Assembly: GCA_963796125.1 (NCBI GenBank)
Contig: CAWCKM010000035.1
Coordinates: forward strand, 1-57,941
DNA: 57,941 nt
Direction of reading: 5' to 3'
DNA from: DASPRG01 sp963796125
Lineage (GTDB): Bacteria > Nitrospirota > Thermodesulfovibrionia > Thermodesulfovibrionales > SM23-35
Part shown: positions 9,003 to 17,398 of the stretch, in pieces
Numbering within the stretch: position 1 is the stretch's first letter
How the letters are laid out: each line of letters opens with the position of its first letter
The notes under the pieces: model-generated
The model's input: only the letters and a program-made list of their open reading frames with translations
The model's database searches: none
What the model was told of the DNA's origin: nothing
Position numbers and translations under genes: made by a program

Positions 9003-9019
9003 TGCAACATCATGATGCA
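9003..9019. promoter_or_regulatory. Candidate enhancer-binding site 1 (TGCA-N9-TGCA)
   Basis: TGCA ACATCATGA TGCA starts 9 bases after the stop of the NtrC-type gene. It has the same spacing as the second copy at 9067 and lies about 150 bp upstream of the start site expected from the sigma-54 promoter. Confidence 0.5.
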
Positions 9020-9066
9020 TTAAAGTGGGCTATTTAAGAGATAAAAATCACATTATCCTCAAAAAA

Positions 9067-9083
9067 TGCAATAAATAATTGCA
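9067..9083. promoter_or_regulatory. Candidate enhancer-binding site 2 (TGCA-N9-TGCA)
   Basis: Part of a perfect inverted repeat ATGCAAT-AAATA-ATTGCAT (9066-9084). Its centre is 64 bp, about six helical turns, from site 1, and about 86 bp upstream of the predicted start, a usual distance for NtrC-type activators. Confidence 0.55.
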
Positions 9084-9134
9084 TACCTCGTTATCCCAAA
9101 ATTATTTTCCCTTTAATATCAACTATTTATAATC

Positions 9135-9150
9135 TGGTATACCAGTTGCT
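9135..9150 (+). promoter_or_regulatory. Sigma-54 (-24/-12) promoter
   Basis: TGGTATACCAGTTGCT matches TGGCAC-N5-TTGCW, with exactly ten bases between the GG and GC dinucleotides. It reads towards the small ORFs and the TauE/SafE operon and lies downstream of the two inverted repeats. Confidence 0.65.
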
Positions 9151-9201
9151 TTATTATCTGAGATTTTAGGGTCTCATCTTAGGGGGAGGTATCAACAAAT
9201 A

Positions 9202-9234
9202 ATGCAGCATATAAATTCATCTTTTCTTTTCTAA
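9202..9234 (+). CDS. Possible leader peptide of 10 residues
   Basis: ATG at 9202 follows AGGGGGAGG by 12 bases and encodes MQHINSSFLF; its TAA is immediately followed by the ATG of the next ORF (TAAATGG). The strong Shine-Dalgarno sequence and stop-start contact suggest translational coupling to the 42-residue ORF. Too short to call by similarity. Confidence 0.35.
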   Translation: MQHINSSFLF

Positions 9235-9363
9235 ATGGCTAAAAAACTAACAAAGAAACTGAAAAATGTTGAATTAGAAATTACTTTTGTTGAACCAGAA
9301 GAATATGATACTGCGAAAGGGGGCGATAAAGAGGGGAAAGAGTTAAGAAAGCAAAACAGGTGA
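9235..9363 (+). CDS. Small charged protein, 42 residues, unknown
   Basis: MAKKLTKKLKNVELEITFVEPEEYDTAKGGDKEGKELRKQNR in composition: a basic start, a short beta-like stretch (VELEITFV), and a charged tail. It has no ribosome binding site of its own and would depend on the preceding mini-ORF. It lies between the sigma-54 promoter and the TauE/SafE gene. I do not recognise it. Confidence 0.45.
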   Translation: MAKKLTKKLKNVELEITFVEPEEYDTAKGGDKEGKELRKQNR

Positions 9364-9443
9364 AGGTTTCAAAAAAGACGCAGAAAACAAGGTTCGTCTA
9401 AATCAAAGAAATGATGCAAACCAACTAAGAAAGGAGGTTTTAT

Positions 9444-10706
9444 ATGAGTTTGCCAAGACAGGTTTATGAATTTCTGAAGGAAGGCAGCAGAGCTTATGCG
9501 AAGTGGGATTACGAGAACTCGATGAGCATCATCAGGAATCGGAAAAAACTTCTCGTCCTCTTTGTTCTGTTGTTGCCCATATTGTTCGTAATCATTGCTG
9601 AGGCAGCAGATATGATCGGAGGGAAGACCGCATATAGCCCTGCACACTATTCCACAGCAGTATTTTTTGCTTCAATAGCCATTGGACTTGGTGCTGGTCT
9701 TATTACAGGATGTATCGGTGCCGGAGGAGGATTTATCATAACTCCTGCTCTGATGGCTGCAGGTGTCAAGGGAATCATGGCGGTCGGCACAGACGTGTTT
9801 CACATCTTTGCGAAGGCCATAATGGGAACAACAGTCCATAGGAAACTCGGAAATGTCTCTGTAGCCCTGGCCGTGGTATTTGTCGTAGGTTCATCTATTG
9901 GCGCAACGGTCGGAGGGTATATCAACAGGGCAGTCTATGATATTGATCCTGCGCTGAGTGATGCGTTTATCAGCCTTGTCTATGCCGTCTTACTCGCCTT
10001 CCTCGGCAGCTATGCCATGTATGATTATCTCAAATTGAGAAAATCGGGTGCTGTGGTAAGCGCCCATGATGGCGGTGAGCCTGCGAAAGGCCCTGCTACC
10101 ACAACAGGCATAGCACTGAAATTGCAGGGGATAAAGATACCGCCTTCTATTGCCTTCGATCATGATATTGTTCCCGGCGGGAGAAAGTTGCCTGGTATCG
10201 TCGTAGCTATGGGTGGATTTATTGTAGGTGTTGCAGCAGCGATCATGGGAGTTGGTGGCGGATTCATTACCTTCCCGATGTTCGTCTACCTCTTCGGTAT
10301 ATCTACCATGACGACGGTAGGAACGGATATCCTCCAGATCATCTTTACTGCAGGATATGCATCAATATCACAGTATGCAATCTACGGCTATGTCTTCTAT
10401 ACACTTGCAATGGGGATGCTCCTGGGTTCACTTATAGGTATTCAGGTAGGAGCGCTCACAACAAAGGTTGTCAGAGGAATCGACATCAGGGGATTCTATG
10501 CCATCACGATAATCGCAGGTTTTGCAAACAGGATAACCGTTCTTCCTAAAAAACTGGGAGAGCTTGGTTACATCAAGATAGCATCAGGTACGGCAAATGC
10601 GATAGAGTCGGTCGGGTTCTGGATGTTCTGGATCATCATTGCGTTCTTTGGTGTCTGGCTCTTTGCCAAGTTCTTCGGAAACCTTAAAGCATTGAGGGAG
10701 GAATAG
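9444..10706 (+). CDS. TauE/SafE-family permease
   Basis: 420 residues. A cytoplasmic, charged N-terminus of about 35 residues precedes helix 1 (LLVLFVLLLPILFVIIAEAA). Two homologous halves each carry the family's Gly-rich signature: GLITGCIGAGGGFIITPALM (residues about 80-100) and AAIMGVGGGFITFPMF (about 268-284), each followed by a VGTD motif. The family exports sulfite, sulfonates and other anions. Ribosome binding site AAGGAGG sits 7 bases before the ATG at 9444. The next gene begins 2 bases after its stop. The sigma-54 promoter 300 bp upstream suggests inducible expression by the adjacent regulator. Substrate unknown. Confidence 0.92.
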   Translation: MSLPRQVYEFLKEGSRAYAKWDYENSMSIIRNRKKLLVLFVLLLPILFVIIAEAADMIGGKTAYSPAHYSTAVFFASIAIGLGAGLITGCIGAGGGFIITPALMAAGVKGIMAVGTDVFHIFAKAIMGTTVHRKLGNVSVALAVVFVVGSSIGATVGGYINRAVYDIDPALSDAFISLVYAVLLAFLGSYAMYDYLKLRKSGAVVSAHDGGEPAKGPATTTGIALKLQGIKIPPSIAFDHDIVPGGRKLPGIVVAMGGFIVGVAAAIMGVGGGFITFPMFVYLFGISTMTTVGTDILQIIFTAGYASISQYAIYGYVFYTLAMGMLLGSLIGIQVGALTTKVVRGIDIRGFYAITIIAGFANRITVLPKKLGELGYIKIASGTANAIESVGFWMFWIIIAFFGVWLFAKFFGNLKALREE

Positions 10707-10708
10707 AG

Positions 10709-11476
10709 ATGGCGATAAAACATAAAGGACATTTAGGTCTTGGAATTGCTATGTTCATCTCATTCTTAGTGGTGTTGTTTCTGATTTTTTCACCTCTTTT
10801 CACGGTGGGTGGAAAGAAAGTTAACGGCCTGATATGGGCTGATGAGATGTTTAACACGTTATCTAAAGGCTCTTCCTATTTCATCCCCAAGGTTACAAAG
10901 AGCAACGAGAAGTTTATGGGCCATATGTTCTCAGTTACCCTCAAGATGAGTAAAGCTGAGGACAAGCCCGGGGACGCTGAAAAGAGGGCCGAGCGGTCAG
11001 CCGCGCTCTTTACTGTTAACGAAGGGATAGCAAAGGCTGAGTTGAAAGGTACTGAATTAAAGATAGAAGGAGACCTCGGAAAGGTACTTGCAACAGCCAT
11101 ACGGGATTCAGAGACAATGTACAGGAATGATGGGGAGACAATGAAGGCCTTGTATGCAACTGCTATGAAGACTGACGACATGAAGCAGATGTTCAGGCAG
11201 TGGTACAATGTTCTGGACAGAATGAATAAACAATTCGTAAGAGATAAGAAGGCTGCTGAGGCCAAGATCTGCGCAGACGTAATGAAAAAGGCGGTTGAGG
11301 CAGCATATAACTATTACGGCGTTGAGCCTGTAAAAGTAAAGGACAAATTAGGTATGATGACCTTCTTACTCGTGTTCTATGTTGTTTACACACTGTGGTG
11401 GGGGTTCGCGATATTCTTCATATTTGAGGGGATCGGGCTGAGCATGACGAAGGCCAAAGTAAAGAAGGAGGTGTAG
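10709..11476 (+). CDS. Two-TM protein with extracytoplasmic domain, unknown
   Basis: 255 residues. One helix near the N-terminus (GIAMFISFLVVLFLIFSPLF) and one near the C-terminus (MMTFLLVFYVVYTLWWGFAIFFIFEGIGL) bracket about 190 mostly helical, charged residues with many Lys, Glu and Met. The ATG starts 2 bases after the permease stop, so it is almost certainly its partner. I do not recognise a named family; it may be an accessory or sensor subunit for the TauE/SafE permease. Confidence 0.8.
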   Translation: MAIKHKGHLGLGIAMFISFLVVLFLIFSPLFTVGGKKVNGLIWADEMFNTLSKGSSYFIPKVTKSNEKFMGHMFSVTLKMSKAEDKPGDAEKRAERSAALFTVNEGIAKAELKGTELKIEGDLGKVLATAIRDSETMYRNDGETMKALYATAMKTDDMKQMFRQWYNVLDRMNKQFVRDKKAAEAKICADVMKKAVEAAYNYYGVEPVKVKDKLGMMTFLLVFYVVYTLWWGFAIFFIFEGIGLSMTKAKVKKEV

Positions 11477-11479
11477 GAG

Positions 11480-11921
11480 ATGAAAATATTAGTGCCTGTT
11501 GATGGTTCGAAACATTCCATGGAAGCGTGTAACAATAGCTCTAAAATATGCGAAAGCAACAAAGACAGATATCTATCTCATGACGGTGACTCCTTACATT
11601 CCTGGCCTGGACCTTGAGATATCTGCAAAGGAGTTGCAGAGCATTGAAGCGAGCATGAAGAGTCGAGGTGAAGAAGTTCTTGCGGAAGCCCAGAGAGATT
11701 TTAAAAGCTGAGGGTGTATCGTGCTAAGACGATTCTCTCTTCAGCAGTCTCAGCGGCTGACGACATTGTGAGTACTGCTGAAAAAGGAAAAGGTCGACCT
11801 TATAATCATAGGAAATCGCGGCCTGGGAAGTGCTGCATCAAGGTTCTTAATGGGAAGCGTAGCCTCTAAAGTAGCGACTGGTGCTCCTTGTTCTGTATAC
11901 ATAACAAAGGACGCCGGTTAA
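11480..11921 (+). CDS. Universal stress protein (UspA family), frameshifted
   Basis: Three frames together give one 147-residue UspA-type protein: MKILVPVDGSKHSME from the ATG at 11480 (after GGAGGTGTAGGAG), then TIALKYAKATKTDIYLMTVTPYIP and EVLAEAQRD, then VDLIIIGNRGLGSAASRFLMGSVASKV to the stop at 11919. The last part carries the ATP-binding signature G-x2-G-x9-G-S. Shifts lie near 11520, 11705 and 11780. Domain order is complete, so the breaks are probably sequencing indels. UspA proteins bind ATP and modulate stress or transport partners; the position in the permease operon, 3 bases after the two-TM gene, suggests a cytoplasmic regulator of transport. Confidence 0.75.
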
Positions 11922-12022
11922 AAAAAGTTGACTTTGAGAGTGACATGACATACTTGTAAATGTGCTCACAAAAGCACTATTGAAAACGATTCAAACTTAA
12001 ATCTCATGAAAGGGAGGGATTC

Positions 12023-13642
12023 ATGAAAAAGATTTTCGGTTTATTGTTCGCTTTCGTTTTCCTGTTCTGTGTATGGGGAACATCTGTTTTAGCTGCTGAT
12101 CACTTCTGCGGAAATAGAGCAGTTAAAACAGGAAGTGAATAAACTTCTGCAACGGATAGAACAATTGGAGAAGAAACAGACTGAGAGTGAGAAGAAGGCA
12201 GTTGAGGTTGAAAAGAAGGCTTGCTGAGGTTGAGACAAAGACAGCAAAAGCTAGAGAAAAAATCACTTAAAGACCGTATTGAACTGGGTGGTGAAGCACG
12301 TTCCGCATCATGAGAGACAATGCGTAGATACACCTGATGGTTTTTATGGTGAAGATCAGCCCGGTCGATGATCTCAAGTTTAGAGATGAGACATCTTTTC
12401 CGTTGCGACTCAGGTTGAACGCACATGCCGAGGTTGTACCTGATATGGTTGATTTTTATGCACGTCTGACTATGAACAAACGCTGGGGAGCCTGGGATCC
12501 TTCTGCTACTGATCCTTTTAACAAACCAAATTCTTTTGAAGTCGAGCATAGGGCATGACATTACTATGAGGGTTGAGCAGGCTTATGCATGACTTTGAAG
12601 ATTCCCTATAGTCAACGTACCACCTGGTATCTCGGCCGACTTCCCGGTATTGGATGGTGCACCTTCACGCGCAGGCAGGAAGTCTCTTCCCGAGACTTTT
12701 TATAGACTCTGAGATTGATGGAACATTGGTCAAGTGGGATGCTCCGGAAACAGCTCTTGACAAGGCAAATCTGCCGTGGACAACAACAAGAGCTATGGGG
12801 TAAACAAAGCGAACCGGGAAAAGCACCCGGTACTCAAATCCTATGAGGCAAAGGTCAAAGACAAAACAGGGATTATTCTCGGATACCTGAAATATGATGA
12901 GAAAAAGATGCAAGATACAGATGTAATGGAGGACAAGTCAGACGCTGACGCTTTCCTTGCACAAGGACAGTTAAAGGTGGGCAAGGATACGGCGATTGTC
13001 TTGGACGGGCTTATTATGGATGACTGGCATCATGCCCGTACTTGGACTCGCATGCACCGCTGCCAACCGGGCTTGTCATATCCCCTGATATTCATACCAG
13101 TTATCTCTGACCGGCGCTTATGTTGACACACAGCTCTTTGGATTCCAGCTCTATGGAGCTTACTATTACAGCCATTTCGATATACCAGACACATACGTGT
13201 TACACAGCACTGACGGCGCAACAGTAGATGTTGAGGAGCACGGATTTCCCGGCCATGTATGGTTTGCAGGGTTTAACACAGGAGACCTGACTCGATCCGA
13301 AACATCAGTTTACTGCTGAGTATACAGAGGGAAGTGATGCATGGATCAATCCCTTTAATTATCGGGGGTACAGGAGAAAGGGAACGGTGTTGCAACCGCA
13401 GCATAACTATTTCTATGATCAGCGGAAACTACCAGTCAGGATTTATCCTTTCAACGCTCGGTGTTGGGACGTCTATTATGACTACTATTCATGGTAAAAC
13501 GTGAGGTTTCGCCTTGGGCTATATGGACTTTAACTATTCGAGACATACGACCAATCGGAGTGATGAAGGCTTTCCTATCTTGGGAAGCTCGAAGTTGAGA
13601 CATGATTACTGGCCATATTTTGAGGTCAACATCAGTTTTTAG
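12023..13642 (+). CDS. Outer-membrane channel-like protein (DUF3373-like), heavily frameshifted
   Basis: The ATG at 12023, after AAAGGGAGGGATTC, opens a signal peptide (MKKIFGLLFAFVFLFCVWGTSVLAA). Pieces in several frames then give a coiled coil (EVNKLLQRIEQLEKKQ), barrel strands (FRDETSFPLRLRLNAHAEV, DFYARLTMNKRWGAW), TTWYLGRLPG, KTGIILGYLKYDEKKM, and a C-terminus FEVNISF ending in the terminal aromatic typical of beta-barrels. A short coiled coil plus alternating polar/hydrophobic strands fits outer-membrane porin-like proteins; DUF3373 is the closest family I can suggest. At least six frame changes. Being the last gene before a strong terminator suggests it belongs to the permease operon. 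Confidence 0.55.
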
Positions 13643-13663
13643 GAGTTGAGAGCATTGCCGTTC

Positions 13664-13692
13664 AAAAGGCCGCCTTCGGGCGGCCTTTTTTT
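13664..13692 (+). terminator. Strong intrinsic terminator of the permease operon
   Basis: AAAAGGCCGCC, a UUCG tetraloop and GGCGGCC followed by seven T, 22 bases after the porin-like gene's stop. Confidence 0.95.
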
Positions 13693-13712
13693 ATGATATA
13701 ATTTTGGGTTAT

Positions 13713-13892
13713 GTTATTAACGGAAGGATTTATCTAAAAGCTTGTGTGAGTTTGTCATTGCCCAAGTTGATTGGGCAAGTCCAGCTTGTCACCCACAAGA
13801 AGCTGGGGATTACCGGTCAATCCTGATTGAGATTAGCGGAGGGCTGAAACAAGTCAGATGACAAACCATTAGAACAGAGTTCGTTATGAATA
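13713..13892 (+). repeat. Dispersed repeat element, family A, copy 2
   Basis: A degenerate left end (TTATTAA...CTAAAAGCTTGTGTGAG), a core starting TTTGTCATTGCCCAAG and closing near CAGATGACAAA, and the conserved right end CCATTAGAACAGAGTTCG-TTATGAATA. The ATG of the right end is the start codon of the acylphosphatase gene. Confidence 0.65.
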
Positions 13893-14164
13893 ATGCAAGG
13901 GCCCATTTATTCATCGAGGGGATGGTGCAAGGGGTCTTTTACAGGGCCTTCACAAGGGATATTGCACATACTCTCGGGCTGAACGGTTGGGTAAGGAACC
14001 TCTTTGATGGCAGGGTTGAAGCAGTATTTGAAGGCAAAAGGGAATTTATCGAGAGGGCTGTTAAGGAATGTTACAGTGGTCCGCCGGGTGCAAGGGTCAC
14101 GAATATTGAGGTGAAATGGGAAGAATTTAAGGGAGACCTGAGGGGATTTACTATAAAGTATTAA
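13886..14164 (+). CDS. acyP: Acylphosphatase
   Basis: 92 residues, the normal size. It contains the phosphate-binding loop GMVQGVFYR (catalytic Arg at its end), then LGLNGWVRNLFDGRVEAVFEG with the conserved Asn, and GPPGARVTNIEVKWEE. The enzyme hydrolyses acyl phosphates such as acetyl phosphate or carbamoyl phosphate; Phe-to-Tyr in the FYR position is tolerated in the family. The start codon lies within the right end of a dispersed repeat and has no Shine-Dalgarno sequence, yet residues 4 onward align as expected, so the start is probably right. Confidence 0.92.
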   Translation: MNNARAHLFIEGMVQGVFYRAFTRDIAHTLGLNGWVRNLFDGRVEAVFEGKREFIERAVKECYSGPPGARVTNIEVKWEEFKGDLRGFTIKY

Positions 14165-14582
14165 TGCCCATGCATTATGTTTATGGAATGAGGTAAAATA
14201 TCAAATATCAAATAAGAAAGATCAAAATGAAAACCAAACGACCAGATTAACAAAATGATTACAAGATTTTATAGAAAATCTGTCATTGACGTTAACAGGT
14301 GTAGCGACTTTTAGCAAAATGAGTACATCGAGAGTCTGTCATCAAACGATGCCGACGAAAATGTTCCGTGAAGAATTCTTGGATCTCCCCATTGGAAACA
14401 GCCGGAGAGCGAGAATCCAGAAGTCTTGTTGCAAAAACAGTCTAAAACAGGTCCTATGGATTCTTCGGTCAAGTCCTGGAATGCACGATACGATCATTTT
14501 GTTAGGGTATCTTAATTATTGAGTTTGATCATTGGAATTATTTGGAATTCGAGATTTGATTATTGATTATTTTTTGAAGAAC
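14165..14582. other. Intergenic region without a convincing gene
   Basis: AT-rich sequence with remnants that resemble family A/B repeat cores (TCTGTCATTGACG, GAGAATCCAG, TCCTGGAATGCACGA). An open frame of 78 codons at 14286-14522 has no ribosome binding site and a composition unlike its neighbours. Confidence 0.5.
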
Positions 14583-16223
14583 ATGCTTAAAGAACTAAGA
14601 ATCAAGAATCTCGCTATCATTGATGATCTTGCCGTAAGGTTTGAGAGCGGCCTCAATGTTCTCACCGGTGAGACAGGCGCTGGAAAGTCTATAATAGTAG
14701 ACGCCCTCAGCCTTGCCCTGGGTAGCAGGGCCCATGCAGATTTAGTCAGATCAGGTGAAAGGGAGGCAATGATTCAGGCATACTTTGATGCAGAAGGGAA
14801 TAATATCCCTGATTTTGGAATTGATGTCTCTGATGGTCTGATCCTGAGAAGGTCTCTGTCTCCGGGGGGAAAAAGCAAGGCATACATGAATGACATAATG
14901 ATAAGTTTGCAGAACTTAGGAGAAGTAGGAAAATGCCTTGTTGACATACATGGTCAGCATGAACATCAAAGCCTTATGGATATTGATAAACATAGAGCCC
15001 TCCTCGACTCCTACGGCAAACTGCACGAGGACAGAGACAGAGTTGGAGAACTTTACAGGGATGTTCATTCACTCAGAAGGGAAAAAGATGATTTGCAGCA
15101 CATGATAAAAGAGAGGACGTACAGGCAGGAACTGCTCAGATTTCAGGTAAATGAAATTGAAACAGCACGTCTGATGCCTGGTGAAAAAGAAGCCCTGATT
15201 GAAGAGAAGTCAATACTCTCTAACCTGGAGCGATTAAGGGAATTAACAGAGATATCATATGATACGCTCTACGGAGCAGAGGGTTCCTGCACAGAGAAAC
15301 TTTCTTCTGTTATTGCAAGAGTGAAAGAGATGTCCTCACTGGATCAGCGTTTATCTGAAACGTTGCATGTGCTTGAGTCAGCCCTTCCTTTTATTGAGGA
15401 TGCAGCACTCTCTCTGAGAGGTCTTAAGAATACATATAACCTTGAACCAGAGAGACTTGACGAAGTCGAAGAAAGGATCGAACTCATCAAAAGTCTTGAG
15501 AGAAAATATGGGCAGGGTGTAGAAACTGTCATGAGATACAAGGATGAAGCAGAGAAAGAACTCGGGACACTCGAGATGACAGATGAACGGCTTAACGCTG
15601 TCGATGCAGAGATCAAGGAGAAAGAAGGTATGCTTTTTGAAGTTGCTCTTTCCCTTTCTGATAAAAGAAAGACGGTTGCCAGGACGATAGAGGAACTTGT
15701 AAAGATGGAATTGAAAGAGCTCGCTTTTACTGATGCGGAGTTCAGGATAGACGTTAAACAGGAGTCCATCACATCTGCTGGCTTTGACAGGGTCGAGTTT
15801 TTGTTCTCAGCAAATCCCGGAGAACCTCCAAAACCACTGTCAAAAGTTGCATCGGGTGGAGAACTCTCAAGGGTTATGCTTGCCTTAAAAAATATCCTTG
15901 CCGATGTTGACAACCTGCCTGTTCTCATTTTTGATGAGGTAGATGCAGGGATCGGGGGACGGACAGCAGAAAGCGTGGGGAAGAAATTAAAGAAGATCTC
16001 GGACAAACATCAGGTGCTCTGTACAACTCACCTGCCGCAGATTGCTTCTCTCGGAGATTTCCACCTCCAGATTACAAAGAGACAGAGAAACGGGAAAGTA
16101 TTTGTAGAGGTAAAAGAACTCAGTGGCAGGGAGAGGCAGGATGAAATAGCACGTATGCTTAGTGGTAAGATAACAGATGCCTCTCTTAAACACGCTAAGG
16201 AATTACTAAGGGATACTGTATGA
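14583..16223 (+). CDS. recN: DNA repair protein RecN
   Basis: About 546 residues, the family norm, from the ATG at 14583. It begins MLKELRIKNLAIIDDL and carries Walker A TGETGAGKSIIVDAL, CLVDIHGQHEHQSL (Q-loop region), a long coiled coil in the middle third, the signature LSKVASGGELSRVMLAL and Walker B LIFDEVDAGIGG, then CTTHLPQIA. RecN is an SMC-like ATPase that holds broken DNA ends for recombinational repair. The ferredoxin gene overlaps its end by 4 bases (ATGA), so the two are translationally coupled. An upstream in-frame start at 14532 would add residues absent from the family. Confidence 0.95.
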   Translation: MLKELRIKNLAIIDDLAVRFESGLNVLTGETGAGKSIIVDALSLALGSRAHADLVRSGEREAMIQAYFDAEGNNIPDFGIDVSDGLILRRSLSPGGKSKAYMNDIMISLQNLGEVGKCLVDIHGQHEHQSLMDIDKHRALLDSYGKLHEDRDRVGELYRDVHSLRREKDDLQHMIKERTYRQELLRFQVNEIETARLMPGEKEALIEEKSILSNLERLRELTEISYDTLYGAEGSCTEKLSSVIARVKEMSSLDQRLSETLHVLESALPFIEDAALSLRGLKNTYNLEPERLDEVEERIELIKSLERKYGQGVETVMRYKDEAEKELGTLEMTDERLNAVDAEIKEKEGMLFEVALSLSDKRKTVARTIEELVKMELKELAFTDAEFRIDVKQESITSAGFDRVEFLFSANPGEPPKPLSKVASGGELSRVMLALKNILADVDNLPVLIFDEVDAGIGGRTAESVGKKLKKISDKHQVLCTTHLPQIASLGDFHLQITKRQRNGKVFVEVKELSGRERQDEIARMLSGKITDASLKHAKELLRDTV

Positions 16224-16435
16224 AAGGGATGATCGTTATAGACAGGGAACTCTGCAAGGGGTGTGCCTTTTGTGTTGAAGCTTGCCCCTTGGGAGTGATC
16301 ATGATTGAAGATACATTCAATGAAAAGGGCTTTTTCCCTGCTCACCCCGGAGATCCGGAGAAATGCACAGGCTGTGCAATGTGTGCACAGATGTGTCCGG
16401 AAATAGCGATTGAGGTCTATCGCGAAGAGGAATGA
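16220..16435 (+). CDS. 2[4Fe-4S] ferredoxin, KorD/VorD-like
   Basis: 71 residues with two cluster motifs: CKGCAFCVEACP (first) and CTGCAMCAQMCP (second), spaced by a GFFPAHPGDPEK insert typical of the delta subunit of 2-oxoacid:ferredoxin oxidoreductases. No alpha, beta or gamma subunit gene is adjacent; it lies between recN and a ROK kinase with 4-base overlaps on both sides. It would carry electrons in the cytoplasm. Its partner enzyme must be encoded elsewhere, or this is a free ferredoxin. Confidence 0.88.
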   Translation: MKGMIVIDRELCKGCAFCVEACPLGVIMIEDTFNEKGFFPAHPGDPEKCTGCAMCAQMCPEIAIEVYREEE

Positions 16436-17362
16436 CCAGGAAGCTCGCTATAGGTATTGACCTCGGTGGAACAAACCTCAGGGCTGCTTTGGTCTCAAGG
16501 GACGGTACGGTTATCAAAAAGAAGAAAGAACCGACCTCCAAAACGGTTCTTGATTCTCTTGTTATGATAACAGGAAGCTTTTTTTCTGAGGATGTCGCAG
16601 GGATTGGCCTTGGTGTTGCAGGTTTTATTGATAGAGAAAGCGGTACCATGGTCGATTCTCCTAATATCCCTGTTTTGAAATGGGATTAACTTGTTGAATG
16701 AAATGCAAGCAAAGTTCAGTGTGCCCGTATTTATTGAGAACGATGCAAATGCTGCTGCACTCGGCGAGAAGTGGATTGGTACAGGAAAGGAGTTTTCAGA
16801 TTTTGTGCTTTTTACCCTCGGTACCGGCATAGGGGGAGGAATTATAAAGGACAACAGACTTCTCAACGTAGCCGCCGAAGTAGGTCATATGACTATACAG
16901 GCGTATGGTGAGAAATGTTTTTGCGGTAATTCCGGGTGTCTCGAAACCTGTGCATCGGCAAGGGCAATAATTTCGAAGGTAATCTCTGCTCTCGAAAAAG
17001 GAAGAGAGAGTATGTTACGACAACTCCACGGAGGGAATGTCTATAAGCTTACTGCAGAAAATATTTACAGAATAGCCCTCGAAGGAGACAGTCTTGCAAG
17101 AGAGGCGCTGAAAGATGCAGGTAGGTGTCTCGGTATCGGAATAGCGAACATTATTAATATCTTAAGCCCTCAGGCAGTCATCCTTGCCGGCGGCCTCACC
17201 GGCGCATGGGACATATATATCCAGGAGGCAATAAAGGAAGCATCGAAACGGGCTTTCCATGAACTCTTTGAAAAGGTAAGGATCATACCTTCTTTACTCG
17301 GAGATGACGCAGGCGTTATTGGCTCTGCAGGTCTTGTTTTTCAGACTGGCAGCAAGGAATAA
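16432..17362 (+). CDS. ROK-family sugar kinase (glucokinase-like), frameshifted
   Basis: Two frames give one protein of about 310 residues. The first (16432-16689) has the phosphate-binding start AIGIDLGGTNLRAALV and ends ...VLKWD; the second starts about 16691 and has VFIENDANAAALGEKW (catalytic Asp), TLGTGIGGGII, the ROK zinc signature CFCGNSGCLET and ILAGGL. At the junction AAATGGGATTAAC a missing or extra base would restore KWDGINL-type sequence, so this is most likely a sequencing error. The enzyme phosphorylates glucose or an amino sugar with ATP. It overlaps the ferredoxin gene by 4 bases. Confidence 0.88.
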
Positions 17363-17398
17363 ACATACACTTGATTACATATTCAGGAGATTTTTGAA

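Noticed and set aside
14286..14522. 78-codon ORF between acyP and recN
   Set aside because: No ribosome binding site, no recognisable domain, and its DNA resembles degenerate repeat cores.
16680..16700. Possible second selenocysteine or programmed frameshift in the ROK kinase
   Set aside because: The stop is TAA and the downstream frame differs, so a simple indel explains it.
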